Shown one piece after another: positions 17,907-25,400 of a stretch of DNA of 64,000 nucleotides (its first letter is position 1; the number at the start of each line of letters is the position of its first letter). The notes beneath the pieces were generated by a model, which saw only the letters and a program-made list of their open reading frames with translations, was not told where the DNA came from and made no database searches. The stretch comes from Ensifer sp. LCM 4579. GTDB lineage: Bacteria; Pseudomonadota; Alphaproteobacteria; Rhizobiales; Rhizobiaceae. The DNA lies in NCBI RefSeq assembly GCF_001854885.1, contig NZ_MDDV01000002.1, forward strand, positions 329,502-393,501, written 5' to 3'. Both the position numbers and the translations under genes were made by a program.

Positions 17907-19514
17907 ATGACGGCAGGGTATGGCGTGAGCGTATTGCGTGACATGGCTGGCAGGTGGGCATCCCGCGTGGATGAGGCGGCCGCGCCTTGGATGCTGCGCC
18001 GTTCGAACGGCTCCGCCGTCGAACGCCGTGACCTCCGACGGCTGCGCACCGTCGCCGCGGTTTCCTTGACCGCTTTGCCGATCGTGCCGCTTGCCTTGAT
18101 GACGGCCTTGCCGGTTTCCGCGGCGCTGCCGGTGGGAACGGCGCTCTGGGCTTCGGCCTCGCTTCTCGTTGCAGCCGCGGTCCTTGCCGGTGGTCGCAAC
18201 TCATCCGCGCCCGCCGAGGCCAAGGATTCCCTCGCTGCCGCGTTGCCCGATCTGTCGGCCGCATACGATCTCTTTGCAGGTCTCGTCACCGTGCACGATC
18301 CGCGCGGCAATGTCCTGTCGGTTCACGGCCGCGACGCGGCCGAACACCTGAAGTTGCTGCGAGATCCTCGCGGCCGCGGGTTCCTCGAGCAGATCCACGT
18401 GTCCGATCGCCTCACCTTTCTCAGGGCAATCGATGCACTGCGCCAGGACGGGGGGCGTTCCGCGGTCGATATCCGGCTGGAACGGCCCTCGGTGAGGGCC
18501 GAAGGCGCACAGTTCGTACATATGCGCTGCGAGATGGCGCCCTTGCGCGATGCCGAGGGGCGTCTGGTGGCGATCGTCACCCAGTCTCGCGACGTCTCCG
18601 ACGAGGCCCGCTTGCGGGTGGAGGCCACCGAGAAGGCGGCGCATGCGGAATCGGCGAACGATGCGAAGACGCGCTTCCTCGCGGCGGTGAGTCACGAATT
18701 GCGCACGCCGCTGAACGCTATTCTGGGCTTCTCGGATGTCCTTGCCGGAGAGTATTTCGGTAAGCTGGAGAACGACCGGCAGCGTGAATATGTGTCGCTA
18801 ATTCATCGTTCCGGGACGCATCTGCTCTCGGTCGTCAACACGATGCTTGATGTGAGCAAGATCGAGGCCGGCCGTTACGAGCTGCTGCCGGAGCCCTTCG
18901 CGGTGGCAGACGCGATTGCCGCATGTGAAGCCATGCTGTCGCACCAGGCGCAGGAGAAAGGCGTGATGCTGACGAGCCGCGTGACGCCCGCGGTGGGTGA
19001 GATCAATGCCGATCAGCGTGCCTTCCAGCAGATCCTCATCAATCTCATAGGCAACGCCATCAAGTTCACCGACTGCGGCGGCCTGGTGACCATCGATGCG
19101 GAAAAAGACGGCGCAGCGCTGAAGCTGACCGTCAGCGACACCGGCATCGGCATCGCCGAAGACAAGCTCCACCTTCTCGGCCAACCTTTCGTCCAGATTC
19201 AGAACGACTATACGCGGCGCTTTGAAGGTACCGGGCTGGGTCTTTCCCTGGTCAAGGGCTTGGTGGAGCTGCATGGCGGAAATTTCGCCATCCGCAGCAC
19301 CGAGGGCAGGGGGACGGTCGTTATTGCTTCCATCCCCATCGATGGTTCAGGCATTGCGGAGCGCGAGCAGGCGGGGTCCCCCGTCACGGTGGAGTTCCCG
19401 CCGAGGCTGAGGGGGCGTGCTGACGGCAAGGGCGATCTGGGACACGCAGCGTCCAGGATCGAGAGAACGAGCAAGGAAGGGGGACATGGCTCCGCGCAAG
19501 CGAAAACAGCCTGA
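17907..19514 (+). CDS. PAS-domain sensor histidine kinase
   Basis: A 535-residue kinase. Two hydrophobic helices lie at about residues 48-95, then a PAS-like domain (about 115-235, DLFAGLVTVHDPRGNVLSVHGRDA). HisKA follows with the phospho-acceptor His263 in FLAAVSHELRTPLNAILGFSDVL, then a HATPase domain with NLIGNAIKFT, DTGIGI and GTGLGLSLVKGLVELHGG. It ends in a charged tail of about 60 residues. No response regulator is adjacent, so it is an orphan kinase by position. The last 29 bases overlap the next gene. The signal sensed is unknown. Confidence 0.9.
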   Translation: MTAGYGVSVLRDMAGRWASRVDEAAAPWMLRRSNGSAVERRDLRRLRTVAAVSLTALPIVPLALMTALPVSAALPVGTALWASASLLVAAAVLAGGRNSSAPAEAKDSLAAALPDLSAAYDLFAGLVTVHDPRGNVLSVHGRDAAEHLKLLRDPRGRGFLEQIHVSDRLTFLRAIDALRQDGGRSAVDIRLERPSVRAEGAQFVHMRCEMAPLRDAEGRLVAIVTQSRDVSDEARLRVEATEKAAHAESANDAKTRFLAAVSHELRTPLNAILGFSDVLAGEYFGKLENDRQREYVSLIHRSGTHLLSVVNTMLDVSKIEAGRYELLPEPFAVADAIAACEAMLSHQAQEKGVMLTSRVTPAVGEINADQRAFQQILINLIGNAIKFTDCGGLVTIDAEKDGAALKLTVSDTGIGIAEDKLHLLGQPFVQIQNDYTRRFEGTGLGLSLVKGLVELHGGNFAIRSTEGRGTVVIASIPIDGSGIAEREQAGSPVTVEFPPRLRGRADGKGDLGHAASRIERTSKEGGHGSAQAKTA

Positions 19515-20466
19515 GCGGAAACGGTCGGCACGGTCGCAGCAAGGTTTCGCGCTCAGGGGGCTGGCACTCGCCGGCCGCGGCCTAGGCCGGGGCCTCGTGC
19601 TTGCCGGGCGGGTAATCGCGCGCCATCCGGTCGGTGCTGGAGGCTCGGCGGCTTTCGTGGTGGCCTTCAGTTTCGTGGCAGCAAACGCGATGTGGTACCA
19701 GCATGGCACGCATCCGTCGCCGCTGTTGCATACGCGTGTCCCGCTGGTGGGTGCGGAGGCCGCCGAACGTCTTGCTGCTGCCAAGGGCGAGGCTCTCGAG
19801 TCGCGCCGCGTGACGACTTTCGTCATTGAACGCGAAGAGGAGGCAAGGCCGCAAAAGGTCGAGGATGCGATCGCCGTCAAAGGCACACAATCGGCGGAAA
19901 GACCGGCGGGCCACGGGGCCGAGGTCGCCGGCGATATTGCTGACACCGTCGATTCGGCGCTCGTCGCCGACGTCCAGAGGGAACTGGCGCGGCTCGGGCT
20001 CTATGACGGCGCGCCGGACGGTCGCAGCGGCCCGAAGACCGCGGTGGCGATCCTGCAATTTGAGCAACAGGCTGGCCGGATGGAGACCGGCCTGGTGAGC
20101 CCCGATCTCCTCGCGGCGCTCCTTGCGTTCGGCAAAGCCGGCGCCGTCGCCGTTCCCGACAATCGCCCCTATGCCGATCCGAAGACGGTGCCGGCCGAAA
20201 GCGATCCCGTCGCGGCGGCGATCCGCAAAGCCGAGAAGGACCAGACGCTCGTGACGCGTGCCGAGCTTCCCGTATCGAGCGAACTGGTCATGAACATCCA
20301 GAGGGGCTTGAGCAATCTCGCCTACGCCGACGTCGTCGTCGATGGCGTCGCCGGCGACCAAACGCGTGCGGCGATCCGCCACTTCGAGAAGCATTACCGC
20401 TTGCCGCAGACCGGTGAGCCAAGCGCCAAGGTTCTCAAGAAGCTGAAGGAAATCGGCGCGCTTTGA
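19486..20466 (+). CDS. Membrane-anchored peptidoglycan-binding domain protein
   Basis: A 326-residue protein with a very basic N-terminus (MAPRKRKQPERKRSARSQQ), one transmembrane helix near residues 46-62, a linker, and two PG_binding_1 domains. These lie at about 167-215 (VADVQRELARLGLYDGAPDGRSGPKTAVAILQFEQ) and 268-320 (NIQRGLSNLAYADVVVDGVAGDQTRAAIRHFEKHY). The start at 19486, with AAGGAAGGGGG upstream, lies inside the end of the kinase gene, so the two are probably translationally coupled. It likely attaches to the cell wall on the periplasmic side. Confidence 0.87.
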   Translation: MAPRKRKQPERKRSARSQQGFALRGLALAGRGLGRGLVLAGRVIARHPVGAGGSAAFVVAFSFVAANAMWYQHGTHPSPLLHTRVPLVGAEAAERLAAAKGEALESRRVTTFVIEREEEARPQKVEDAIAVKGTQSAERPAGHGAEVAGDIADTVDSALVADVQRELARLGLYDGAPDGRSGPKTAVAILQFEQQAGRMETGLVSPDLLAALLAFGKAGAVAVPDNRPYADPKTVPAESDPVAAAIRKAEKDQTLVTRAELPVSSELVMNIQRGLSNLAYADVVVDGVAGDQTRAAIRHFEKHYRLPQTGEPSAKVLKKLKEIGAL

Positions 20467-20561
20467 TGCATGAGCCACTCAACCTTCTACAGTGAAACGT
20501 TGTCTGATTGGACGTTGGCGCGGTAGAGCGGTGCAGCGCCTTGGACGAGCGGCATGCACAA

Positions 20562-20577
20562 GGAGCCGATAGGCTCC
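20562..20577. other. Short perfect hairpin GGAGCC-GATA-GGCTCC
   Basis: A six-base perfect stem with a four-base loop lies between the peptidoglycan-binding protein gene and the DUF1491 gene. No T-run follows. It may be a weak terminator or a repeat fragment; nothing else was found in this 157-base gap. Confidence 0.3.
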
Positions 20578-20623
20578 AACTCCCTCGTTTGCATATCGCT
20601 GTTGCCGCGTGTATCAGCCTCGG

Positions 20624-20974
20624 ATGCGCCTCAAGTCCCACATCTTCGTCTCTTCGCTCATACGCCGCGTCTTTGCGCTCGGCGGCTATGCCGCGGTCTT
20701 GCGCAAGGGGGCGGAAGAGGCGGGTGCGATTTTCGTTCGTCAGCGGACCCGTCTGGGTGGCGAGACGCTCTACGCGCCGGCCCCGCAGAATTTTTTCGAA
20801 GACGAAGGCGATACGGCGCGCCGGTTCGAGATTCGCCTGCGGGACGTCGAGGCAGAGACGATCGATAGCACTCTGTCGTCGGAGATCCGCTTCGATCCGG
20901 ATTGCTGGGTCGTCGAGATCGAGATCGAGGATGGCAGTAACCTGCTCGAACTTGTCACCGGTGCTGATCGCTGA
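20624..20974 (+). CDS. DUF1491 family protein
   Basis: A 116-residue protein beginning MRLKSHIFVSSLIRRVFALGGYAAVLRKGAEEAGAIFVRQR and containing LYAPAPQNFF and FDPDCWVVEIE, the diagnostic blocks of DUF1491, a family conserved in alphaproteobacteria with unknown function. There is no signal or membrane segment. The ATG at 20624 was preferred over 20609 because family members begin MRLKS. Confidence 0.87.
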   Translation: MRLKSHIFVSSLIRRVFALGGYAAVLRKGAEEAGAIFVRQRTRLGGETLYAPAPQNFFEDEGDTARRFEIRLRDVEAETIDSTLSSEIRFDPDCWVVEIEIEDGSNLLELVTGADR

Positions 20975-21163
20975 CGGGCTTCGAGTTCGCTTGGCGCATC
21001 GGCCCGAAGGACAGATCTTTCGGGAACAACGATGCGTGGCTTGAAAAGCCTATAGTGTCCGTTGTCGTCCGAAAGGATGCGCAAAGCCGACATGGCGATC
21101 TGGATTGCCACGATTGAAGGAGACATGCGCCAAGCCGAGATGCAGCAGTGGTCCGGCTTTTCC

Positions 21164-22222
21164 TCAGCGCCCGCCGAAGGTCCGCCTGAATTGCTCGACG
21201 CCGTCGCGGTCGGCAGTCGACGGGTGGGCGTCCTGTCGACGTGGGTCCGGCCTTCGATTGTCGGCGAAGTGGGTTTCGTGCCGCGCCAGGCTCTGCGCAC
21301 CCGGGTCGTCGGCACGCAGCCAGGACTTGACGCGCTCGACGCTCGCTCGCGGGTCCAGGGCTCTGATCAGCGCGTCCGCGCGTGTGCCGCCGCCGAGTCT
21401 GTCCCCCAGATGCGGGTAGAGGGCGGCCAGCAGCGACGCCATGTCGGATGACGGAAAGTCAAGTGCGGCAAGCGTCATGGCAAGTTGCTGGCCGGACACA
21501 TCCAACAGGATCCGCTCGGCCAGGGAGTCGCTTGCCCCAAGCGTGTCGGCGAGGGCATTTGCGAAGAGCACCGTCTCGCCCGTGCGCGCAAACCGCACGA
21601 GCAGTGCCTGGTGGACCTCGTCGATCACCGGAAGCTCGGAAGGAGCGGCGGCATTTGATCCGGCGCGAGCCAGCGCCTTGATTTCGTCGCGCAGCTTGTC
21701 CTCGCGCGCGACGCGGTCGACGGCGGTCCGGTCGGCGACCTCCACTGAAGGGGAGGACGCAGCCGCTGGAGCCGGGCCGGTCACCTCGCGGGTCTGCCCG
21801 GAGGCGGCTGCGTTCTTATGGTGCTCGACCAGGGCGTCGATCACGGAAGCGGAGAGATCGTCCCGGCGGGCAATTGCGCTCGCATGGGCCGGGCCCCGCT
21901 TGCGGATGATGGAGATGAGCGTCCGATCCGAGACTGCCTTCGAACGGGTGAGGAAGCTTGCAGCAACCGAGATCGGCATGCTGCCGATGAGAAGGGCAAC
22001 GGCTTCCGGGACATGGTCGCATTGCGAAAGAGCCGCCGCCGCCTGCCGGCGCGCCTCTTCGCTGGAGCCGAGGAAAAGCGGTTCGAACAGTTCGGAGAAT
22101 TGCCTCATTTCGGACCGGCGCGGGGTGCGAAGGCTTTCGAAGCTGGTGACGGTCGCCATCAGCACGACGTCCTTCAGTCGGCCCTTTTGCGGCCTTTCCA
22201 ACTCACGAAACCGATCCGTCAC
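21164..22222 (-). CDS. DUF2336 domain-containing protein
   Basis: A 352-residue, helix-rich protein. The central region (about residues 35-250: FSELFEPLFLGSSEEARRQAAAALSQCDHVPEAVALLIGS, TLISIIRKRGPAHASAIARRDDLSASVIDALV) fits DUF2336, an alphaproteobacterial family of HEAT-like helical repeats. A distant member, PleD-independent regulators of unknown role, is not informative, so no function is assigned. A CtrA-like box sits about 80 bases upstream. The ATG at 22160 (MATVTSFESL) is an alternative start. Confidence 0.8.
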   Translation of the reverse strand: MTDRFRELERPQKGRLKDVVLMATVTSFESLRTPRRSEMRQFSELFEPLFLGSSEEARRQAAAALSQCDHVPEAVALLIGSMPISVAASFLTRSKAVSDRTLISIIRKRGPAHASAIARRDDLSASVIDALVEHHKNAAASGQTREVTGPAPAAASSPSVEVADRTAVDRVAREDKLRDEIKALARAGSNAAAPSELPVIDEVHQALLVRFARTGETVLFANALADTLGASDSLAERILLDVSGQQLAMTLAALDFPSSDMASLLAALYPHLGDRLGGGTRADALIRALDPRASVERVKSWLRADDPGAQSLARHETHFADNRRPDPRRQDAHPSTADRDGVEQFRRTFGGR

Positions 22223-22302
22223 GACAAATCCTTACACGCAATGCATGACGCCATTGCCGATGGTTCGGAACGGCACACGTCTCAAAAAATAAACTGAAAA
22301 CG

Positions 22303-22318
22303 TTAGCGTAGCATTAAC
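22303..22318. promoter_or_regulatory. CtrA-like box
   Basis: TTAG-CGTAGCA-TTAAC matches the TTAA-N7-TTAA(C) CtrA consensus with one mismatch. It lies 80 bases upstream of the minus-strand DUF2336 gene and 180 bases upstream of the SH3-domain gene on the plus strand. The 273-base gap around it is AT-richer than its surroundings. Confidence 0.35.
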
Positions 22319-22495
22319 TATGGACGTTGGAGCTTTATTCAGGCTTGCGGCATTGCGGTGGCGGGATGCAATGCGGCAAGTGCCGCCTCCGCCTCAAAAA
22401 CTCCACAAGCGGCGTTATCTCATTTCCCGGACGGTGAAAGGCCTTGGTGCCTGCCGAAGGAGAAGGCCCATTGCCTTCTTAAGGGAGAAATATCT

Positions 22496-23122
22496 GTGAA
22501 GCATCCCTTCTTGCGGGCAGCGGCGCTCGGCGCGCTACTCTTCATGCCGGCGATCGCCGAGGCGGCCGGAGGCATCGCAACCGCCAACGTCAATATGCGC
22601 TCGGGGCCGAGCACCGGCTATCCGGCCGTGACCGTGATACCGGCTGGTGATTCGTTGGAAATCCACGGCTGTCTGGCGGATCGGCCCTGGTGCGATGTTT
22701 CCTTCTACGGCGGTCGAGGCTGGGTCGCAGGCCGCTATGTGCAGGCGGTCTATCGCAGCAACCGGGTGCATGTGGAACCGGAATATTATCGACCGCTCGG
22801 AATTCCCACCATTGTCTTCGAGTTCGACACCTATTGGGACCGCAACTACCGTGGCCGCGATTTCTACCGCGACCGTGATCGCTGGCGCCGGGATCGGGCT
22901 GACGACGGTTACCGGCGTGACTGGGAACGTCGAGAGGCGCGTCCAGAGTGGGACTGGGATCGTCGCCGCGGCAACGACGAATGGGAGAGCAGGGCCGACG
23001 AGGATTTCTTTGAGAACCGCCGTCGCGACCGGGAACAGTCGCGATACGAGATCCGACGCGAACGAGAGATGAGAACCGTTCGTGAATGCGAGATAGACGA
23101 CTTCGCGTGTGAAATCGACTGA
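22496..23122 (+). CDS. Exported SH3-domain protein with Arg/Asp-rich tail
   Basis: A 208-residue protein. Residues 1-23 are a signal peptide (MKHPFLRAAALGALLFMPAIAEA). Residues about 25-85 form a bacterial SH3 domain (GIATANVNMRSGPSTGYPAVTVIPAGDSLEIHGCL...GRGWVAGRYVQAVY). The rest is a low-complexity tail rich in Arg, Asp, Trp and Tyr. The start is GTG with AAGGGAG eight bases upstream; it was chosen because it begins the signal peptide. SH3b domains of this kind usually bind cell-wall peptides in the periplasm. A terminator-like hairpin follows ten bases after the stop. Confidence 0.85.
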   Translation: MKHPFLRAAALGALLFMPAIAEAAGGIATANVNMRSGPSTGYPAVTVIPAGDSLEIHGCLADRPWCDVSFYGGRGWVAGRYVQAVYRSNRVHVEPEYYRPLGIPTIVFEFDTYWDRNYRGRDFYRDRDRWRRDRADDGYRRDWERREARPEWDWDRRRGNDEWESRADEDFFENRRRDREQSRYEIRREREMRTVRECEIDDFACEID

Positions 23123-23131
23123 ACGGCCGAT

Positions 23132-23164
23132 TGGGAGCGGGCGGTGTTGTCCGCTCCCATTTGT
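23132..23164 (+). terminator. Rho-independent-type terminator after the SH3 gene
   Basis: TGGGAGCGG and CCGCTCCCA form a perfect nine-base stem with a ten-base loop, followed directly by TTTGT. It starts nine bases after the SH3-protein stop codon. Confidence 0.7.
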
Positions 23165-23191
23165 CGGTCCGCTCTGCCTTGTGATTTCGCG

Positions 23192-23217
23192 GGAACCAAT
23201 CCGCGCTTCGACGCGTT
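23192..23217 (+). promoter_or_regulatory. EcfG/RpoE2-type general stress promoter
   Basis: GGGAAC (GGAAC at 23192-23196) is followed after 17 bases by CGTT (23214-23217). This matches the -35 GGAAC and -10 cGTT of the alphaproteobacterial general-stress sigma factor EcfG (RpoE2 in S. meliloti). The implied start near 23224 leaves a leader of about 22 bases before the DUF883 gene. Confidence 0.65.
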
Positions 23218-23245
23218 GACATCGCGCAAAAGGGAAGGAGCGGAC

Positions 23246-23533
23246 ATGATGGCGGAAGAAAAGCTGGCGGCGGTGGACTCCGAATTGGGTGCGGATAATC
23301 GGACGGCGGATGCACAGGCGGCACTCGAAGCGCAGATTGCGGAACTCAGGACCGAAATCGCACGGTTGACTGAAACTGTTTCGGCCATCGGAAGCGGAGC
23401 GAAGGCAGTCGTGCAGGGAGAAGCGGAACTCATGACGGAACGGGTGCGAGAGCGCGTCCGCGAGGATCCGATTTCCGCACTCCTGGGGGTTGCAGGCGTC
23501 GCCTTCCTGTTCGGTGTGCTTGCAAGACGCTGA
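23246..23533 (+). CDS. DUF883 family (ElaB/YqjD-like) protein
   Basis: A 95-residue protein. An amphipathic coiled-coil segment (about residues 20-55) is followed by ERVRERVREDPISALLGVAGVAFLFGVLARR, the C-terminal membrane-anchor helix of the DUF883/YqjD group. E. coli members are stationary-phase proteins bound to the inner membrane, some of them ribosome-associated. The start at 23246 has AAGGAG five bases upstream. The EcfG-type promoter upstream suggests general stress control. Confidence 0.87.
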   Translation: MMAEEKLAAVDSELGADNRTADAQAALEAQIAELRTEIARLTETVSAIGSGAKAVVQGEAELMTERVRERVREDPISALLGVAGVAFLFGVLARR

Positions 23534-23842
23534 GAAACGCTAACGCACGGACGTGTTCCAGCACCTCCTGATTTGAAAATTGCGCAAGGCTGGTGGCGCA
23601 AGACCAAGGCGCGACCGGATTAAGACATAGTTAAATAGGGCTATGGCTCAATCGGAGCGGGCCGGCTATTATCGGGCCTCGCATCTGATGCTCCGAAGCG
23701 GACGAAATCCGGGAGAACCGGAAGAAGGAGAAAGTGAGAACGGCGTGTCTGACCGGTTGTCACCGGGATCGCGCCAGCCCGCAGCGGGCAGGGTGAAATC
23801 TGTACGGTAGTTCATCCGTCTCGTGGAAATATGGAGACGAGC
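23534..23842. other. Intergenic region, no gene recognised
   Basis: About 309 bases between the DUF883 gene and a 56-codon gene. Short open frames exist, but none has both a ribosome binding site and protein-like composition. A moderately AT-rich stretch, TAAGACATAGTTAAATAGGG (23622-23641), could hold a promoter. Confidence 0.35.
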
Positions 23843-24013
23843 ATGGCAGACGTAATCAGAATGGAGGACCGCAAGGTCAAACGACCGCGTCGGCGCCCGC
23901 TGACATCGGGCAGTGCCAAAGTTTTGTTCTTCACCGGCATTCGCTATGAGCGCCTCGACGGTCGTGGACCTCAGCCGAGCGCTCCGGCAGGCAAGCACGC
24001 GAAGAAGCAGTAA
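23843..24013 (+). CDS. Small basic conserved hypothetical protein
   Basis: A 56-residue protein starting MADVIRMEDRKVKRPRRRPLTSGSAKVLFFTGIRYERLDGR and ending GKHAKKQ. The start is placed at 23843 because GGAG lies seven bases upstream; an ATG at 23831 is in frame but lies in the leader. The composition is strongly basic with one short hydrophobic centre. I recognise it only as a small protein recurrent in Rhizobiales; the function is unknown. Confidence 0.65.
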   Translation: MADVIRMEDRKVKRPRRRPLTSGSAKVLFFTGIRYERLDGRGPQPSAPAGKHAKKQ

Positions 24014-24150
24014 GAACCCGGCTGCGATTGACCCTTCGCAGACCCTGGGTGCGGCGGTGATGCTCGCTGTCTCTCCCCACCCCATGACATCCCCCTAAGG
24101 CGCCGACTTTTCAGGCGCGCAAAGCTCTGCACATCGAGCTTTCCTGTTCG

Positions 24151-24699
24151 TTATGACCGCCGAAAGAGCTGACAGCTCGAGTCGGTCAGAAAATCGCGGA
24201 CCTGTTCCTCGAAGCTGTCGAAGGGGGCGAGCGCGCGCAGAACCGCGTAGCCTTCCTCGTCCTTCATCTCGATCATGATCGCTTGGGTCAATTCCTCCGG
24301 CGGCGACTTGCGCAGTTCCACCAACTGGATCGGCGTCGCCACGATGAGATCGAGGTTGCCGTTGACGGCCGTGTGGTCGTTCATGCTGAACACTTCGTTC
24401 GATCCGCTGTCGAAGACGGAGAGCGACCAGAATGGAACGGGACCGCGGGCAATGAAGCGGGTCGGTGCATCCGCGACCGAGAAACTGCAGACGGCTGTCC
24501 GAAGAAACGGATTGCCGCTGCGCAAGCCGGTCGGGCCGGGCTCGGCCGTAAGGGGAAAGAAACTGTCCATTTCCAGAAGGTCCAGCACGCGCGTGTAGGC
24601 GTCGCGGCCGGTGAATTGCGGCAGTGCCAGGACGATCACAATGTGCAGGAGCGCTGCACCGAACAGCCCTACGAGGATGGCAAAAAGGACGCTACGCAT
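24151..24699 (-). CDS. DUF1254 domain-containing membrane-anchored protein
   Basis: A 182-residue protein with an N-terminal helix (MRSVLFAILVGLFGAALLHIVIVLAL) and a domain containing DPFLRTAVCSF-like (here NPFLRTAVCSFSVADAPTRFIARGPVPFWSLSVFDSGSNEVFSMNDHTA), characteristic of short rhizobial DUF1254 proteins. Its start overlaps the end of the DUF1214 gene by eight bases, so the two are a coupled pair. In longer bacterial proteins DUF1254 and DUF1214 are fused, which supports a joint function; that function is unknown. Confidence 0.8.
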   Translation of the reverse strand: MRSVLFAILVGLFGAALLHIVIVLALPQFTGRDAYTRVLDLLEMDSFFPLTAEPGPTGLRSGNPFLRTAVCSFSVADAPTRFIARGPVPFWSLSVFDSGSNEVFSMNDHTAVNGNLDLIVATPIQLVELRKSPPEELTQAIMIEMKDEEGYAVLRALAPFDSFEEQVRDFLTDSSCQLFRRS

Positions 24700-25279
24700 T
24701 GCCGCACCCGGTCTTGACGATCTTCGGCATGTCGAGATCGATCAGCCCCGACGAGCCGGCCGTCGGCGTGTCGAGCAGCGTCAATACGAGCCTGAAGCTG
24801 CCCGCATGACGAAGCGCCAGCCAGTTGCCCGGCTTGGCGACGGGGGAGGCGTGGATGACGAAGCGGCTGTCCCTGGCGCGCAGCACCGTCCAGGAATTGA
24901 TCGCCGAGGGGAGGTCCGGGCCTGGCCGCAGAGTGGACCCATCGGCTGTCGTCGCATAGAGGGTCCAGAAACGGGTTGGCGGCGTGATGCCGGAAATGTC
25001 GTAGGAACAGCCCGCCGAGAGCCGCTCGCCGCTGTCGTCGGTCGCCGCCGAGAACATCAGCCCCTCCGCGCTGCCGAACAGCAGTTCGCCGGTACGGGCT
25101 CGGTGCGCCTTCGCATAGGGGTCGGCAGAGGCCGTCTGCGCCGCCGGAAACGCCACCCATGGTCCTATGGCAATGGAGCCGAATCCGACCGTCGCCTTCA
25201 GCGCCCATACGGACGAAGCGATGCCGCCGCCAAAGGCGACGGCAAGTGCGACGGCGACGAGGAGGGGAACTCGGAACAA
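24692..25279 (-). CDS. DUF1214 domain-containing exported protein
   Basis: A 195-residue protein with an N-terminal hydrophobic helix (about 1-28). A domain with CSYDISGITPPTRFWTLYATTADGS and GNWLALRHAGSFRLVLTLLDTP matches the C-terminal DUF1214 module of DUF1254-DUF1214 proteins. It is first in a two-gene unit with the DUF1254 gene downstream. It is probably periplasmic and anchored; activity is unknown. Confidence 0.82.
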   Translation of the reverse strand: MFRVPLLVAVALAVAFGGGIASSVWALKATVGFGSIAIGPWVAFPAAQTASADPYAKAHRARTGELLFGSAEGLMFSAATDDSGERLSAGCSYDISGITPPTRFWTLYATTADGSTLRPGPDLPSAINSWTVLRARDSRFVIHASPVAKPGNWLALRHAGSFRLVLTLLDTPTAGSSGLIDLDMPKIVKTGCGNA

Positions 25280-25400
25280 GAGGAGACTCTATCGAAAATG
25301 TGTCGGTTAACCGGCAGCTGATTCTTTTGTCTTTGCGATCTGTCGATTGGGTCCATGTCCGGGGAACCCACCTGTCGTCGCCAGTTCTATTTTCCGCAAG

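Noticed and set aside
20500..20600. Possible tRNA-like sequence (GGTAGAGCGG)
   Set aside because: No cloverleaf with anticodon, T-arm and acceptor stem could be drawn around it.
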